Assembly (NCBI GenBank): GCA_023701205.1
Contig: JAMPXJ010000015.1
Coordinates: 1-64,000, forward strand
Direction of reading: 5' to 3'
From: Oligoflexia bacterium
Lineage (GTDB): Bacteria; Bdellovibrionota; UBA1018
DNA length: 64,000 nucleotides
The translations under genes and the position numbers were made by a program. Below the pieces are notes generated by a model, which worked only from the letters and a program-made list of their open reading frames with translations, ran no database searches and was not told where the DNA came from. How positions within the stretch are numbered: the first letter of the stretch is position 1; each line of letters opens with the position of its first letter. Shown piece by piece: positions 26,947 through 36,255 of the stretch.

Positions 26947-28576
26947 GGCTCCCGCAGCGGTAGGCCTCCCGATAGCCGAGGCTCGAAAGCTCCCGCTCGA
27001 GCGTGGCGACGCGCTCGGGCGACATCTGCCAGTCCGGCAGCTCCGGATCGTTGACCACGCAGGAAACCGGCGCGCCGTCGGCAAGCACGAGCCGGGTGAG
27101 ATCATGGATCCAGGGCCGCGCCGCCAGGTGCGGGATCAGCGCGTCCCGCGCCGCGATCGAAACTCCGGGCGCGACGCACGGGAGCAGCCGGCTCCTTACC
27201 CAGCTCCGGTGCGAATCGAAGGAAAGCTGGCGAACCTTGAACGGCTCGCTCCGTCCATGAAGCCCCAGCGCGAAGAAAAGCACCCAGACTCCCGCCAGCG
27301 CGGGACCGCGGAGTCTTCGTTCGAGGCTCGCCAGGCCCGCGGGCCACGCCCAGAGCACCCCGATCGCCGGCTCGATGCCGTAATGGAATTCCGGGTTCAC
27401 GCGAAGATCCCCGCGACTCAGCAGCAGCAGCGCGAGCGCGGGAACGCTCGCCGCCAGGGCGCGCGGGAAAAGCAGGGAAACGAACGCCAGCGGGCCGAGG
27501 AGAAAAACGAGAAACTTCAGCCGCGCCCCGCTCAGGAGCGCTCCGAAAAACTCCGTGGGCTTGCGAAACGGGCTCAGCAGGAGCTCCGGCACGCTATCGC
27601 CGAGATGGGAATACGCCGACTGATAAGCGTACTCGAAGCCGAGCCAGCGCGGCACGACCGCGAAGTTCACGAGGAACGCCGCGAAGCCGGCGAAGACGGC
27701 CGCCGCGCCGATCCTGCGGCAACGCGCGCGCGCCTCCACGGGAGCCGCGCCGAGAAGCCAGGCCGCGCCGATCCCCACCGCGACCGGGCCCGCCGATTCC
27801 TTGCAGGCCAGGGCAGCGAGGAAGGCCGCGGCTCCGGAAAGGCGCGCGGCGCTTCGCGGGGACTGCAGCCCCACGATCGCACCGAGGAAGAGCGGCAGCA
27901 TCGCCGCCTCGGGATGGAAGTCGAAAAGCACCGCGCTGCGCACGGGCGGATAAGCCCAGTAAAGCAGCGGAAGCGCGGCCGTACCCCAATGTCCGCGCGG
28001 CAGGTATTGCCGCGCGAGCAGCCAAGCGAGGACGCCCCCGGAAGCCAGGATCAGCGCCTGGGTGACCAGAAGCGTCTCCGGCCGCGGAAAGAGCGCAAAA
28101 ACCGGAGCCCACGCCCAGAAGATCGGGGACTGGTGATCGGCGAAGAGATTCATCCCGTGCTTGACGGAGGAGATGTAGCCGTTGCCCTGGATCAGGTTCC
28201 AGATCGCGTTGGTGAAAATGCCCAGATCATGTGAGCCCGTCTGGAAGGAGAGATGGCGGAGGACCGAGATCAAAGCCCAGAACGCCGCGACCGCGAAGCC
28301 CGCCGCGAGCAGCGCGGGCACTGGCCGCACGGAAAGCGCGCTTTTCCATTTCCCGAAAAGGCTCCCGAAGAGCCGCACGGCAAACGAATCCCGCAATGAG
28401 ATCCCCATTCGCCAGAGGAACAGGCCGAGCGCGCCCACGAGCAGCACCGGAATCCCGGGATCCGAAAGCTCAACGAATAGCCCAGGGCGACGAATCCAGA
28501 TTCCCCCGGTCACGACCGGGAGAATCACGAGCAGAAGAACGAGAAGATCCCAAAAAAGGAGGCTATTTTTCCGCAT
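26888..28576 (-). CDS. DUF2079-type polytopic membrane protein
   Basis: A 562 aa membrane protein. SHDLGIFTNAIWNLIQGNGYISS (from about residue 115) and the following NLFADHQSPIFWAWAPVF match the DUF2079 hallmark (DLGIFxQxxWN, then a DHxSP loop). About ten hydrophobic segments and a soluble end are present. The family is generally regarded as GT-C-like. It converges with the previous gene, sharing 59 bases of coding sequence at the 3' ends. Confidence 0.85.
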   Translation of the reverse strand: MRKNSLLFWDLLVLLLVILPVVTGGIWIRRPGLFVELSDPGIPVLLVGALGLFLWRMGISLRDSFAVRLFGSLFGKWKSALSVRPVPALLAAGFAVAAFWALISVLRHLSFQTGSHDLGIFTNAIWNLIQGNGYISSVKHGMNLFADHQSPIFWAWAPVFALFPRPETLLVTQALILASGGVLAWLLARQYLPRGHWGTAALPLLYWAYPPVRSAVLFDFHPEAAMLPLFLGAIVGLQSPRSAARLSGAAAFLAALACKESAGPVAVGIGAAWLLGAAPVEARARCRRIGAAAVFAGFAAFLVNFAVVPRWLGFEYAYQSAYSHLGDSVPELLLSPFRKPTEFFGALLSGARLKFLVFLLGPLAFVSLLFPRALAASVPALALLLLSRGDLRVNPEFHYGIEPAIGVLWAWPAGLASLERRLRGPALAGVWVLFFALGLHGRSEPFKVRQLSFDSHRSWVRSRLLPCVAPGVSIAARDALIPHLAARPWIHDLTRLVLADGAPVSCVVNDPELPDWQMSPERVATLERELSSLGYREAYRCGSLSVREREPGGCLRCQPRCD

Positions 28577-28673
28577 CAGAGGCCTGACTCCCAGGTCTAT
28601 AACCGGCCCAACGGTGCGTCAAGAAGAGCACTCCCCTGGACAAGCTCCCCGCCAGCGTGGCATAAGCGCGATC

Positions 28674-29111
28674 ATGATTTCCGCCATTCTGCTGCCGCTG
28701 CTTTTCTGGGTTTCAAACGCCTCCGTTACCGATGCCTTCGGCTGGGATATCCAGCCCAGCGCCCAGGAGAGCATCGAGCGTTTCCTGGCGCCTTTCGAGA
28801 AAACCACGCGCCTGGGTGATTGCCATATCTGGACCGAGAAGAAGCCGCGCAGGAGCAATCCGGAAGAGATGGCTTACACCCTGGCCGTTCAGAAGTACGG
28901 CGAAGAGACGTTGCGCGTCCGCATCCACCCGGACTACCGCCGGACCCGAATCGAGTTCGGCAGCGGGGAGGACTGGGTGGTGAACCGCCTGGAGACGCTT
29001 CACGCTCGAATCGAAATTCTCCGTCAGAGACACTCAACTACTGCCACACGGCTTCACCTCGTGCTTCAGAGCCAGCACGGAAAGATCAAGACCACTTTGA
29101 GCTGTGGATAA
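28674..29111 (+). CDS. Small exported protein of unknown function
   Basis: A 145 aa protein with an N-terminal hydrophobic signal (MISAILLPLLFWVSNASVTDA) and a mature domain of alternating strands and charged residues. The ribosome binding site is weak. The final codons and stop (TGT GGA TAA) form the first of three DnaA boxes. No family is recognised. Confidence 0.65.
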   Translation: MISAILLPLLFWVSNASVTDAFGWDIQPSAQESIERFLAPFEKTTRLGDCHIWTEKKPRRSNPEEMAYTLAVQKYGEETLRVRIHPDYRRTRIEFGSGEDWVVNRLETLHARIEILRQRHSTTATRLHLVLQSQHGKIKTTLSCG

Positions 29112-29132
29112 TCTGGGGATAACTGTGGATAA
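29103..29132 (-). promoter_or_regulatory. Cluster of three phased DnaA boxes
   Basis: TGTGGATAA at 29103-29111 and at 29124-29132 are exact reverse complements of the strong DnaA box TTATCCACA. TGGGGATAA at 29114-29122 differs by one base. The starts are 11 and 10 bases apart, so the boxes lie on one face of the helix. They sit about 70 bases upstream of the sucA -35 hexamer. No dnaA, dnaN or AT-rich unwinding element is next to them, so regulation or DnaA titration is more likely than an origin. Confidence 0.75.
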
Positions 29133-29202
29133 CTCAGCGCGCACAGGCGCGCCTTCGATGCATTGCGGCGAGCTGGCGAATTAGCCAAGCATCTCAAATA
29201 CC

Positions 29203-29231
29203 TTGACGCCCCCCCACGGGCGTCCTAGAAA
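29203..29231 (+). promoter_or_regulatory. Sigma70-like promoter of the sucAB-lpdA operon
   Basis: TTGACG (29203-29208) and TAGAAA (29226-29231) are separated by 17 bases, and GGAGAGG lies before ATG 29265, giving a leader of about 27 bases. The run of C in the spacer is unusual. Confidence 0.65.
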
Positions 29232-29264
29232 TGGAGAGCATCCACCTGGAGAGGCCCCCCGCCC

Positions 29265-32066
29265 ATGCACCCCACTTTCAGTTATCTCAAGATTTCGAAC
29301 GCCGATTACATCGAAGAGCTCCTCGCTCGCTATCAGCATGATCCTGAATCAATCGATCCCTCCTGGAGATATTTCTTCGACGGCATCGAGCTGGGAACGA
29401 CTGAATTTCAACAGCCTTCCATTGCCGTGTCCGCCGCACCAACCCCCGGGGCTGTCACCGGTCCTGACTGGAACTCCGAAGCGAAGGTCGCCGAGCTCAT
29501 CAACGCCTATCGCGAATTCGGAAAGGCGCTCGCGAATATCAATCCGCTCGAGCCGCCTCCCGCTTCCCATCCGATGCTCGAACTTTCGCGCTTCAAGCTC
29601 GAAGTGGCGGATCTTTCCCGCAGCTTCCACGCCGGCGCGCTGATCGGGCTCGGGACCGCGCGACTTTCGGAAATCATCGCGCGCCTCAAGGACATTTACT
29701 GCGGGACGATCGCGGCGGAGTTCACCCACATCCTGAATCGCGAAGAACGCGACTGGCTGCAGGCACGGATGGAGCCGACGGGCAACCGAACCGAGCTCGA
29801 TGCCGAGACCCGGAAAGCGATCCTCAAGCGCCTCACCGAGAGCGAGGGCTTCGAGCGATTCCTGCACACGCGCTACGTCGCGCAGAAGCGCTTCTCCGTC
29901 GAAGGCGGCGAAGCGGTCATACCCGCGCTGGACTGCATGATCGAAACAGGCGCGGAGCTCGGCGCCAAGGAGTTCGTCATCGGCATGGCCCATCGCGGCC
30001 GCCTCAACGTGCTGGTGAACGTGCTTCGCAAGAAGCCCGAGTACATCTTCACGGAGTTCGAGGGCGCCTACCAGGCGGATACCTCCACCGGCGAAGGCGA
30101 CGTGAAATACCACATGGGCTATTCCGTCGACGTGCAGTCCCGCCAGGGAAAGTCCGTGCACCTGTCGATGGCCTCGAATCCGAGTCACCTCGAGTTCGTC
30201 AATCCGGTCGTCGAGGGGATCGCGCGCGCCAAGCAGGCCTATCTGAAGGATGCCGCCCGCACCCAGGTGATTCCCGTCCAGATCCATGGCGACGCCGCGT
30301 TCGCGGGCCAGGGCGTCTGCTACGAGACGCTGAATCTCTCGCAGCTCAAGGGCTACGCCACGGGCGGAACCCTGCACATCGTGATCAACAACCAGGTGGG
30401 CTTCACCGCCGACCCGCAGGAGTCGCGCTCGACGCCTTACTCCACGGATCTGGCCAAGATGCTCGAGGCGCCGATCTTTCACGTCAACGGCGACGATCCC
30501 GAAGCGGTCTGGCACGTGGCGCGGCTCTGCACGGAGTACCGGCAGAAGTTCCGCAAAGACGCCGTCATCGACCTCGTCTGCTACCGCCGCCACGGCCACA
30601 ACGAGGGGGACGAACCTTCCTTCACGCAGCCGCTGCTTTACAGGAAGATCAAGGCGCACCCGACGACCCGGGACCTTTACGCGCGCAAGCTCGCGCAGGC
30701 TTCGGTCGTGAGCGCGGAAGAGGCGCAGGGTCTTCTCGAGGAGGTCACCGCTCGGCTTTCGGAGGCGCAGGCCCGCACGCGCGCGGAGGCCCCCAAGCCT
30801 TTCGTCTCCTCGCTCGAGGGTCGCTGGAAGCGCTTCCGCCGGCCCACCGCGGAGGAGCTTTTCAAGACGCTGCCGACGCAGGTTCCGGCGGAGAAGCTCA
30901 TCGCGCTCGCGGAAAAGCTCAACCGGATGCCCGAGGGTTTCCACCTGCATCCCAAGCTCGCGCGCTTCTTCGAGGCGCGCCTCAAGGCGGTGGTCGACGG
31001 GCGCGGCATCGACTGGGGCAACGCCGAGGCGCTGGCTTTCGCAAGTCTGCTGGACGAGGGCGCGCCGATCCGGCTTTCGGGCCAGGACTCCGAGCGCGGC
31101 ACCTTCACCCATCGGCATTCGGTTCTCAACGACGTGGAGACGGGCCGCAAGCACGTCCCGCTCAACCAGCTCCGCGAAGGCCAGGCCTTTTATGAAGTGC
31201 ACAACAGCCACCTTTCGGAGACGGCGGTGCTGGGATTCGAGTACGGCTACTCGCTCGCGGATCCCGAGACGCTCGTCCTCTGGGAAGCGCAGTTCGGCGA
31301 CTTCGCCAATGGCGCGCAGGTGATCATCGACCAGTTCATCGCGACTTCCGAGTCCAAGTGGCAGCGGATGAACGGACTGGTGCTCCTGCTGCCGCACGGC
31401 TTCGAAGGCCAGGGCCCCGAGCACTCGAGCGCGCGCCTGGAGCGCTTCCTCCAGCTCTGCGGCAAGCACAACCTGGCGGTCTGCAACTTCACCACGCCGG
31501 CGCAGTATTTTCACGCGCTTCGAAGGCAGATGAAACGCGATTTCCGCAAGCCGCTCATCGTGATGTCGCCCAAGAGCCTGCTGCGCCACCCGCAGGCGGT
31601 GTCGCCCCTCGAGGCGCTCTCGCAGGAGCAGTTTCACGAGGTGCTCGAGGACACCGCGCTCGCGGGCGCGTCCCGCGCGCAGGTGCGCAAGCTCCTGCTC
31701 TGCAGCGGCAAGATCTACTACGATCTCGCGGCCGAGCGCGCGGCACGGGGTCGCGAGGACGTGGCGATCCTGCGCCTGGAGCAGCTCTATCCCTGGCCGG
31801 CCGCGAAGCTCGCGTCGATCCTCTCGCAGTACAGGCACGCGCGCTCGATCGCCTGGGTCCAGGAGGAGCCCCGGAACATGGGCGCGTGGAGCTATGTTCA
31901 CGGCCAGTGGAGCGGCGCCCTGGGCGAGGCCTTCGCCGCGAAAATCGGAGACCGCCCCCTTCACTATGTCGGACGCGAAACCGGCGCCGCCCCGGCGGTG
32001 GGCTCCTCCAAGCTCCACGACAAGGAACAGCGCGCGTTGATCGAAGAAGCGTTCAGCGGAAACTGA
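29265..32066 (+). CDS. sucA: 2-oxoglutarate dehydrogenase E1 component
   Basis: A 933 aa thiamine-dependent decarboxylase of the TCA cycle complex. The N-terminal SNADYIEELLARYQHDPESIDPSWRYFF-type segment binds E2. GMAHRGRLNVLVNVLRK, HGDAAFAGQGVCYETLNLS and VINNQVGFT with CYRRHGHNEGDEPSFTQP form the TPP/Mg site. The second half holds the pyrimidine-binding and C-terminal domains (FEYGYSLADPETLVLWEAQFGDF). Length is normal. First gene of a four-gene operon with sucB, lpdA and an aldehyde dehydrogenase. Confidence 0.98.
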   Translation: MHPTFSYLKISNADYIEELLARYQHDPESIDPSWRYFFDGIELGTTEFQQPSIAVSAAPTPGAVTGPDWNSEAKVAELINAYREFGKALANINPLEPPPASHPMLELSRFKLEVADLSRSFHAGALIGLGTARLSEIIARLKDIYCGTIAAEFTHILNREERDWLQARMEPTGNRTELDAETRKAILKRLTESEGFERFLHTRYVAQKRFSVEGGEAVIPALDCMIETGAELGAKEFVIGMAHRGRLNVLVNVLRKKPEYIFTEFEGAYQADTSTGEGDVKYHMGYSVDVQSRQGKSVHLSMASNPSHLEFVNPVVEGIARAKQAYLKDAARTQVIPVQIHGDAAFAGQGVCYETLNLSQLKGYATGGTLHIVINNQVGFTADPQESRSTPYSTDLAKMLEAPIFHVNGDDPEAVWHVARLCTEYRQKFRKDAVIDLVCYRRHGHNEGDEPSFTQPLLYRKIKAHPTTRDLYARKLAQASVVSAEEAQGLLEEVTARLSEAQARTRAEAPKPFVSSLEGRWKRFRRPTAEELFKTLPTQVPAEKLIALAEKLNRMPEGFHLHPKLARFFEARLKAVVDGRGIDWGNAEALAFASLLDEGAPIRLSGQDSERGTFTHRHSVLNDVETGRKHVPLNQLREGQAFYEVHNSHLSETAVLGFEYGYSLADPETLVLWEAQFGDFANGAQVIIDQFIATSESKWQRMNGLVLLLPHGFEGQGPEHSSARLERFLQLCGKHNLAVCNFTTPAQYFHALRRQMKRDFRKPLIVMSPKSLLRHPQAVSPLEALSQEQFHEVLEDTALAGASRAQVRKLLLCSGKIYYDLAAERAARGREDVAILRLEQLYPWPAAKLASILSQYRHARSIAWVQEEPRNMGAWSYVHGQWSGALGEAFAAKIGDRPLHYVGRETGAAPAVGSSKLHDKEQRALIEEAFSGN

Positions 32067-32084
32067 GAAGAAAGAGAACCTAAA

Positions 32085-33368
32085 ATGAAACATGACGTGA
32101 AAGCCCCGAGTGTCGGCGAGTCCATCACGGAAGTCAGCATCCTGAAATGGCACAAGCAATCCGGTCAGCAGGTTCGCACGGGCGATCTCCTGCTGGAGAT
32201 CGAGACCGACAAGGCGACGGTCGAGATCGTCGCGGAGGCCACCGGAGCGCTGACCATCCTCAAGCCCGCGGGCGAGCGGATCCCCGTGGGCGAGCGGATC
32301 GCCTCGATCGACGACTCGGTGACCGGCACCGCGGGCGCCTCCCAGACGACGGCTACCACGCCGGCTCCTTCTGCCGCCGCTTCGGCGCACGTGGCGGCCG
32401 CGCCCGCGAGCGCCGGCCCGCAAGGCGCCGAAACAGCGCTGAGCCCCGCCGTGCGCAAGGCAGTGACCGAACAAGGTCTCGATGCCTCGAAGATCCCCGG
32501 CACCGGAAAAGACGGCCGCGTCACCAAAGGCGACGTGATCCAGTACGCCTCGGGCGCCGGCGCGGTCTCGGCAGGACAGCCTTCGGTCGCGCAAGGCGCG
32601 CCCGTCGCTCCGGTTATGCCCGCCGCCGCGCGCGGCCCGGCTCCGGCGGTCACTCCCGCTCCCGCCCGTCCGGGCGAACGACGCGTGACGATGTCGATGC
32701 TGCGCTCGCGCATCGCCGAGCGCCTCGTGCAGGCTCAGCACACGGCCGCGATCCTCACCACCTTCAACGAGGCGGACATGTCCGCCATCAACGCGATCCG
32801 CGCGAAGAACAAAGAAGCCTTCAAGGCGAGGCACGGCGTCTCGCTGGGCTTCATGTCGTTCTTCACCAAAGCCTCGATCGCGGCGCTCAAGGCGATTCCC
32901 GAGGTGAACGCCTCGATCGACGGGCGCGACGTCGTCTACCATGACTACTACGACATCGGGGTGGCGGTCGGAACCGACCGCGGCCTCGTGGTGCCCGTGC
33001 TGCGCGATGCCGACAAGCTGGGCTTCGCGGAGATCGAGAAAAGCCTCGCCGCGCTCGCCCTCAAGGCTCGCGACGGCAAGCTCTCCATCGCGGACATGTC
33101 CGGCGGCACCTTCACCATTTCCAACGGCGGCGTCTACGGCTCGCTGCTCTCGACTCCGATCCTGAACATGCCCCAGAGCGGGATTCTCGGGATGCACAAG
33201 ATCCAGGAACGCCCCGTCGCGGTGAACGGAAAAGTCGAGATCCGCCCGATGATGTACCTCGCGCTTTCCTACGACCACCGCCTGATCGACGGCAAGGGCG
33301 CCGTCACCTTCCTCGTGACGTTGAAGGATCACCTCGAGAACCCCGAGAAGCTCGGTCTCGACTTCTGA
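32085..33368 (+). CDS. sucB: 2-oxoglutarate dehydrogenase E2 (dihydrolipoamide succinyltransferase)
   Basis: A 427 aa core enzyme: one lipoyl domain with lipoylated K43 in [10 protein letters not shown], an Ala/Pro-rich linker, a peripheral-subunit-binding domain ([27 protein letters not shown]), a second linker and the catalytic domain ending with [10 protein letters not shown], which holds the active His and Asp. Lies 18 bases after sucA. Confidence 0.97.
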   Translation: MKHDVKAPSVGESITEVSILKWHKQSGQQVRTGDLLLEIETDKATVEIVAEATGALTILKPAGERIPVGERIASIDDSVTGTAGASQTTATTPAPSAAASAHVAAAPASAGPQGAETALSPAVRKAVTEQGLDASKIPGTGKDGRVTKGDVIQYASGAGAVSAGQPSVAQGAPVAPVMPAAARGPAPAVTPAPARPGERRVTMSMLRSRIAERLVQAQHTAAILTTFNEADMSAINAIRAKNKEAFKARHGVSLGFMSFFTKASIAALKAIPEVNASIDGRDVVYHDYYDIGVAVGTDRGLVVPVLRDADKLGFAEIEKSLAALALKARDGKLSIADMSGGTFTISNGGVYGSLLSTPILNMPQSGILGMHKIQERPVAVNGKVEIRPMMYLALSYDHRLIDGKGAVTFLVTLKDHLENPEKLGLDF

Positions 33369-33382
33369 AAAGGGCCGCGAAA

Positions 33383-34801
33383 ATGGCAGCTGAGAACTTC
33401 GATCTGATCGTCATCGGCGGCGGCCCGGCGGGCTACGTGGCCGCCATTCGCGCCGCGCAGCTCGGCATGAAAACCGCCTGCGTGGAAATGCGCAAGGCTT
33501 ACGGCGGCACCTGCCTGAACGTCGGGTGCATTCCTTCCAAAGCGCTGCTGGAATCCAGCGAGCACTATCACGTGACCAAGACCAAGCTCGCCAAGCACGG
33601 CGTGCTCGTGGGCGAGGTGAAGCTCGATCTGCCCGCGATGATGAAGCGCAAGGACGCCGTCGTCCGTCAGCTCACTAACGGCATCGGCGGGCTGCTGAAG
33701 AAGAACAAGGTCGAGGCCATGATCGGCAAAGGGCGCCTGGCCGGAACCGAAGGCGAACTGAAAAAAGTGGAAGTGCAGGGCGAGGCCGGCACGCGCACCC
33801 TGCTCGCGCCGCGCGTGCTTCTCGCCACCGGGAGCGAGCCCGCGAGCCTCCCGTTCCTGCCGTTTGACGGCAAGACCGTGGTCAGCTCGACCGAGGCGCT
33901 CGCGTTGCCCGAAGTTCCCAAGCATCTGCTCGTCGTCGGCGGCGGCGTGATCGGGCTCGAGCTCGGGTCCGTATGGCTGCGGCTCGGGGCGAAGGTGACC
34001 GTGGTCGAGTATCTCGACCGCATCCTGCCGGCGATGGACCGTCAATGCGCCTCGGAGCTCCAGAAGGCGCTCGTGAAGCAGGGAATGGAATTCCGCCTCT
34101 CGCATAAGTGCCTGGGCGCCCGCAAAGAGGGCGCGGGACTGGTCGTCGAGGCGCAGGACATGACCGCGAACGCCAACGTCAGCTTTGAATGCGACGTCGT
34201 GCTCGTTGCGACGGGACGCAAGCCTTACTCCGTAGGACTGGGACTGGAATCCGTGGGCCTCGGCACGGACAAGGCGGGACGCGTGGAGACGGACGCTCAT
34301 TACCAGACGAAGGTGAAAGGCATCTACGCCGTCGGCGACCTGATCGCCGGGCCAATGCTCGCGCACAAGGCCGAAGAGGAAGGCATTGCCGCGGTCGAGC
34401 TCATGGCCGGACAGGCAGGACACGTCAATTACGAGGCGATTCCCGGGGTGGTTTACACCTGGCCCGAGTTCGCTTCCGTCGGGGCGACCGAGGAGGAGCT
34501 CAAGGCGAAAGGCATCGAGTTCAAGACGGGCACGTTCCCGTTCATGGCCAACGGCCGCGCCAAGACGATGGAGGAGACCGAAGGGCTGGTGAAAGTCCTC
34601 GCCGACGCCAAGAGCGATCGCGTGCTCGGAGTCCACATCGTGGGGCCGCGCGCGAGCGACCTGCTCCCCGAGGCAGTGGCCGTGATGGAGTTCGGCGGAA
34701 GCGCCGAGGACATCGCGCGGACCTGCCATGCGCATCCGACGCTTTCGGAGACGGTAAAGGAAGCGGCGCTCGCGGTGGACAAGCGCGCCCTGCACATGTG
34801 A
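33383..34801 (+). CDS. lpdA: Dihydrolipoamide dehydrogenase (E3)
   Basis: A 472 aa FAD flavoprotein that reoxidises lipoyl groups with NAD. FAD motif GGGPAGYVAAIRAAQLG, redox disulphide GGTCLNVGCIPSK (C44, C49), NAD motif GGGVIGLELGSVW, second FAD motif YAVGDL and the C-terminal base HAHPTLSE are all present. Lies 14 bases after sucB; its stop overlaps the GTG start of the aldehyde dehydrogenase. Confidence 0.97.
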   Translation: MAAENFDLIVIGGGPAGYVAAIRAAQLGMKTACVEMRKAYGGTCLNVGCIPSKALLESSEHYHVTKTKLAKHGVLVGEVKLDLPAMMKRKDAVVRQLTNGIGGLLKKNKVEAMIGKGRLAGTEGELKKVEVQGEAGTRTLLAPRVLLATGSEPASLPFLPFDGKTVVSSTEALALPEVPKHLLVVGGGVIGLELGSVWLRLGAKVTVVEYLDRILPAMDRQCASELQKALVKQGMEFRLSHKCLGARKEGAGLVVEAQDMTANANVSFECDVVLVATGRKPYSVGLGLESVGLGTDKAGRVETDAHYQTKVKGIYAVGDLIAGPMLAHKAEEEGIAAVELMAGQAGHVNYEAIPGVVYTWPEFASVGATEEELKAKGIEFKTGTFPFMANGRAKTMEETEGLVKVLADAKSDRVLGVHIVGPRASDLLPEAVAVMEFGGSAEDIARTCHAHPTLSETVKEAALAVDKRALHM

Positions 34802-36228
34802 AGCCGCGCCCGGGAGCTGTTCTCACTGTCCGGGATCCTTTCAACGGCGAGGAGCTCGCCAAGCTCCCGTTCGCCACCCGCGAAGAGCTCGCTTCAGTGC
34901 TCGCGCGCGCGGAAGGCGCCTTCGCGAAGTGGCGGAGCTCTCCCGCCTGGGAGCGCTCGCAGCTTTTGCTCGAAGCCGCTTCCCGGCTCGAGGCGCGCCA
35001 GGAGGAGTTCGCCGAGCTGATCCGCCGCGAGGTCGGCAAACCCATCGATTACGCGCGCGCCGAGGTGAAGCGCGCGCTCGGGGTCCTTCGCTGGGCCGCG
35101 GCCGAAGCCGTGCGCTTTTCGGGCGAGCTGCTCCGGCTGGACGCCGGCGCCGGGGGCCGCAGCGGGTTCGGGATCCACACGCGCTTCCCGCGCGGCGCCG
35201 TGCTCGGGATCACGCCGTTCAACTTTCCCCTCAATCTCGCGATTCACAAGATCGCTCCCGCGCTCGCGTGCGGCTCCCCGATCGTGATCAAGCCCTCGCC
35301 TTCGGCGCCGCTCACCGCGCGAAAGCTCGTGGAGCTTTTCGATGCCGTGCCGGGCCTGGTGCAGCTCGCGCTGGCCGATGATGAAGCCACGGCCGAGCTC
35401 ACGCGGGCGCCCGAGCTCAGGACGATTTCCTTCACGGGCTCAGCGCGCGTCGGCTGGCTGATCCGGCGCCAGGCGCCCGAGAAGCCGACCACCCTCGAGC
35501 TCGGCGGCAACGCGACCGTGATCATCGCAGAGGACACGCCGCGCGAGCTGCTTCCGGCGATCGCAAAGCGGATCGCCGCGGCCGGGTTCGGATATTCGGG
35601 CCAGTCCTGCATCTCCGTCCAGAACGCGTTGGCGGCGGCGCCGGTTTTCGACGAATTCCGCGACTTGCTGGCGGAGGCCACGCGCCTGGCACCCTATGGC
35701 GATCCGGCCCTTCCGGGAGTTCTGGCCGGGCCCGTGATCCATGCGCAGGCGGCCGCGCGCATCCGACGCGAGCTGACGCAGGCTTCTTCCAATTTCACCC
35801 GTATCGACTCAGGGGCTTTGAAGGGCGCTTCGGGCCAGGAAGCCTGCCTGCTCCCTCCTACGCTGCTGATCCAGGGGGCCGAGCAACGGGAAGAAGCGCT
35901 TCCCCCGATCGTCGCCGAGGAAATTTTCGGCCCCGTGATCTCCTTGGCAAAATTCGAACAGCTGGATTCCGTAATGAAAAGGGTCAACCAATCCCGTTAT
36001 GGACTTCAGGTCGGGCTATACACCCAGCACTGGCCCACGATCGAAAGGGCCTATCGGGACCTCGAAGTGGGCGGAGTCATTGTGAATGATGTGCCTACGA
36101 CGCGGTATGACCATCAGCCCTATGGCGGGACGAAAGATAGCGGGCAGGGTCGCGAAGGCGTCCGTTATGCCATGGAAGAAATGACCGAATCGAAATTCTT
36201 GGCGCTTTCCTCGGAGCTTCCCCTATAA
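34798..36228 (+). CDS. NAD(P)-dependent aldehyde dehydrogenase
   Basis: A 476 aa ALDH-superfamily enzyme. ITPFNFPLNLAIHKIAPALA, KPSPSAPLTA, FTGSARVG, the general base Glu in LELGGN and the nucleophile Cys in GYSGQSCISVQ are present, with EEIFGPV near the end. The GTG start overlaps the lpdA stop, coupling it to the 2-oxoglutarate dehydrogenase operon. The extended upstream frame is only a shadow of lpdA. Substrate is uncertain; succinate or glutarate semialdehyde would fit the context, and lactaldehyde- or glyceraldehyde-phosphate-type enzymes are alternatives. Confidence 0.9.
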   Translation: MKPRPGAVLTVRDPFNGEELAKLPFATREELASVLARAEGAFAKWRSSPAWERSQLLLEAASRLEARQEEFAELIRREVGKPIDYARAEVKRALGVLRWAAAEAVRFSGELLRLDAGAGGRSGFGIHTRFPRGAVLGITPFNFPLNLAIHKIAPALACGSPIVIKPSPSAPLTARKLVELFDAVPGLVQLALADDEATAELTRAPELRTISFTGSARVGWLIRRQAPEKPTTLELGGNATVIIAEDTPRELLPAIAKRIAAAGFGYSGQSCISVQNALAAAPVFDEFRDLLAEATRLAPYGDPALPGVLAGPVIHAQAAARIRRELTQASSNFTRIDSGALKGASGQEACLLPPTLLIQGAEQREEALPPIVAEEIFGPVISLAKFEQLDSVMKRVNQSRYGLQVGLYTQHWPTIERAYRDLEVGGVIVNDVPTTRYDHQPYGGTKDSGQGREGVRYAMEEMTESKFLALSSELPL

Positions 36229-36229
36229 T
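36199..36229 (+). promoter_or_regulatory. Candidate promoter overlapping the aldehyde dehydrogenase stop
   Basis: A perfect TATAAT (36224-36229) overlaps the TAA stop (36226-36228) of the aldehyde dehydrogenase, with TTGGCG (36199-36204) 19 bases upstream. It would drive the PilZ-like and receiver-TPR genes separately from the TCA operon. The long spacer lowers confidence. Confidence 0.5.
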
Positions 36230-36255
36230 GGGGAAATCCCGAAAGAAAGTGCGTA

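Noticed and set aside
29103-29264. Chromosomal replication origin at the DnaA boxes
   Set aside because: Only three boxes, no AT-rich unwinding region and no dnaA, dnaN, gyrB or similar genes beside them; regulation or titration fits better.
29349-33332. Very long open frame (over 1300 codons) on the minus strand opposite sucA and sucB
   Set aside because: It mirrors the codon pattern of two certain genes on the other strand, has low-complexity Arg/Leu/Val/Asp composition and no domain; a GC-rich shadow.
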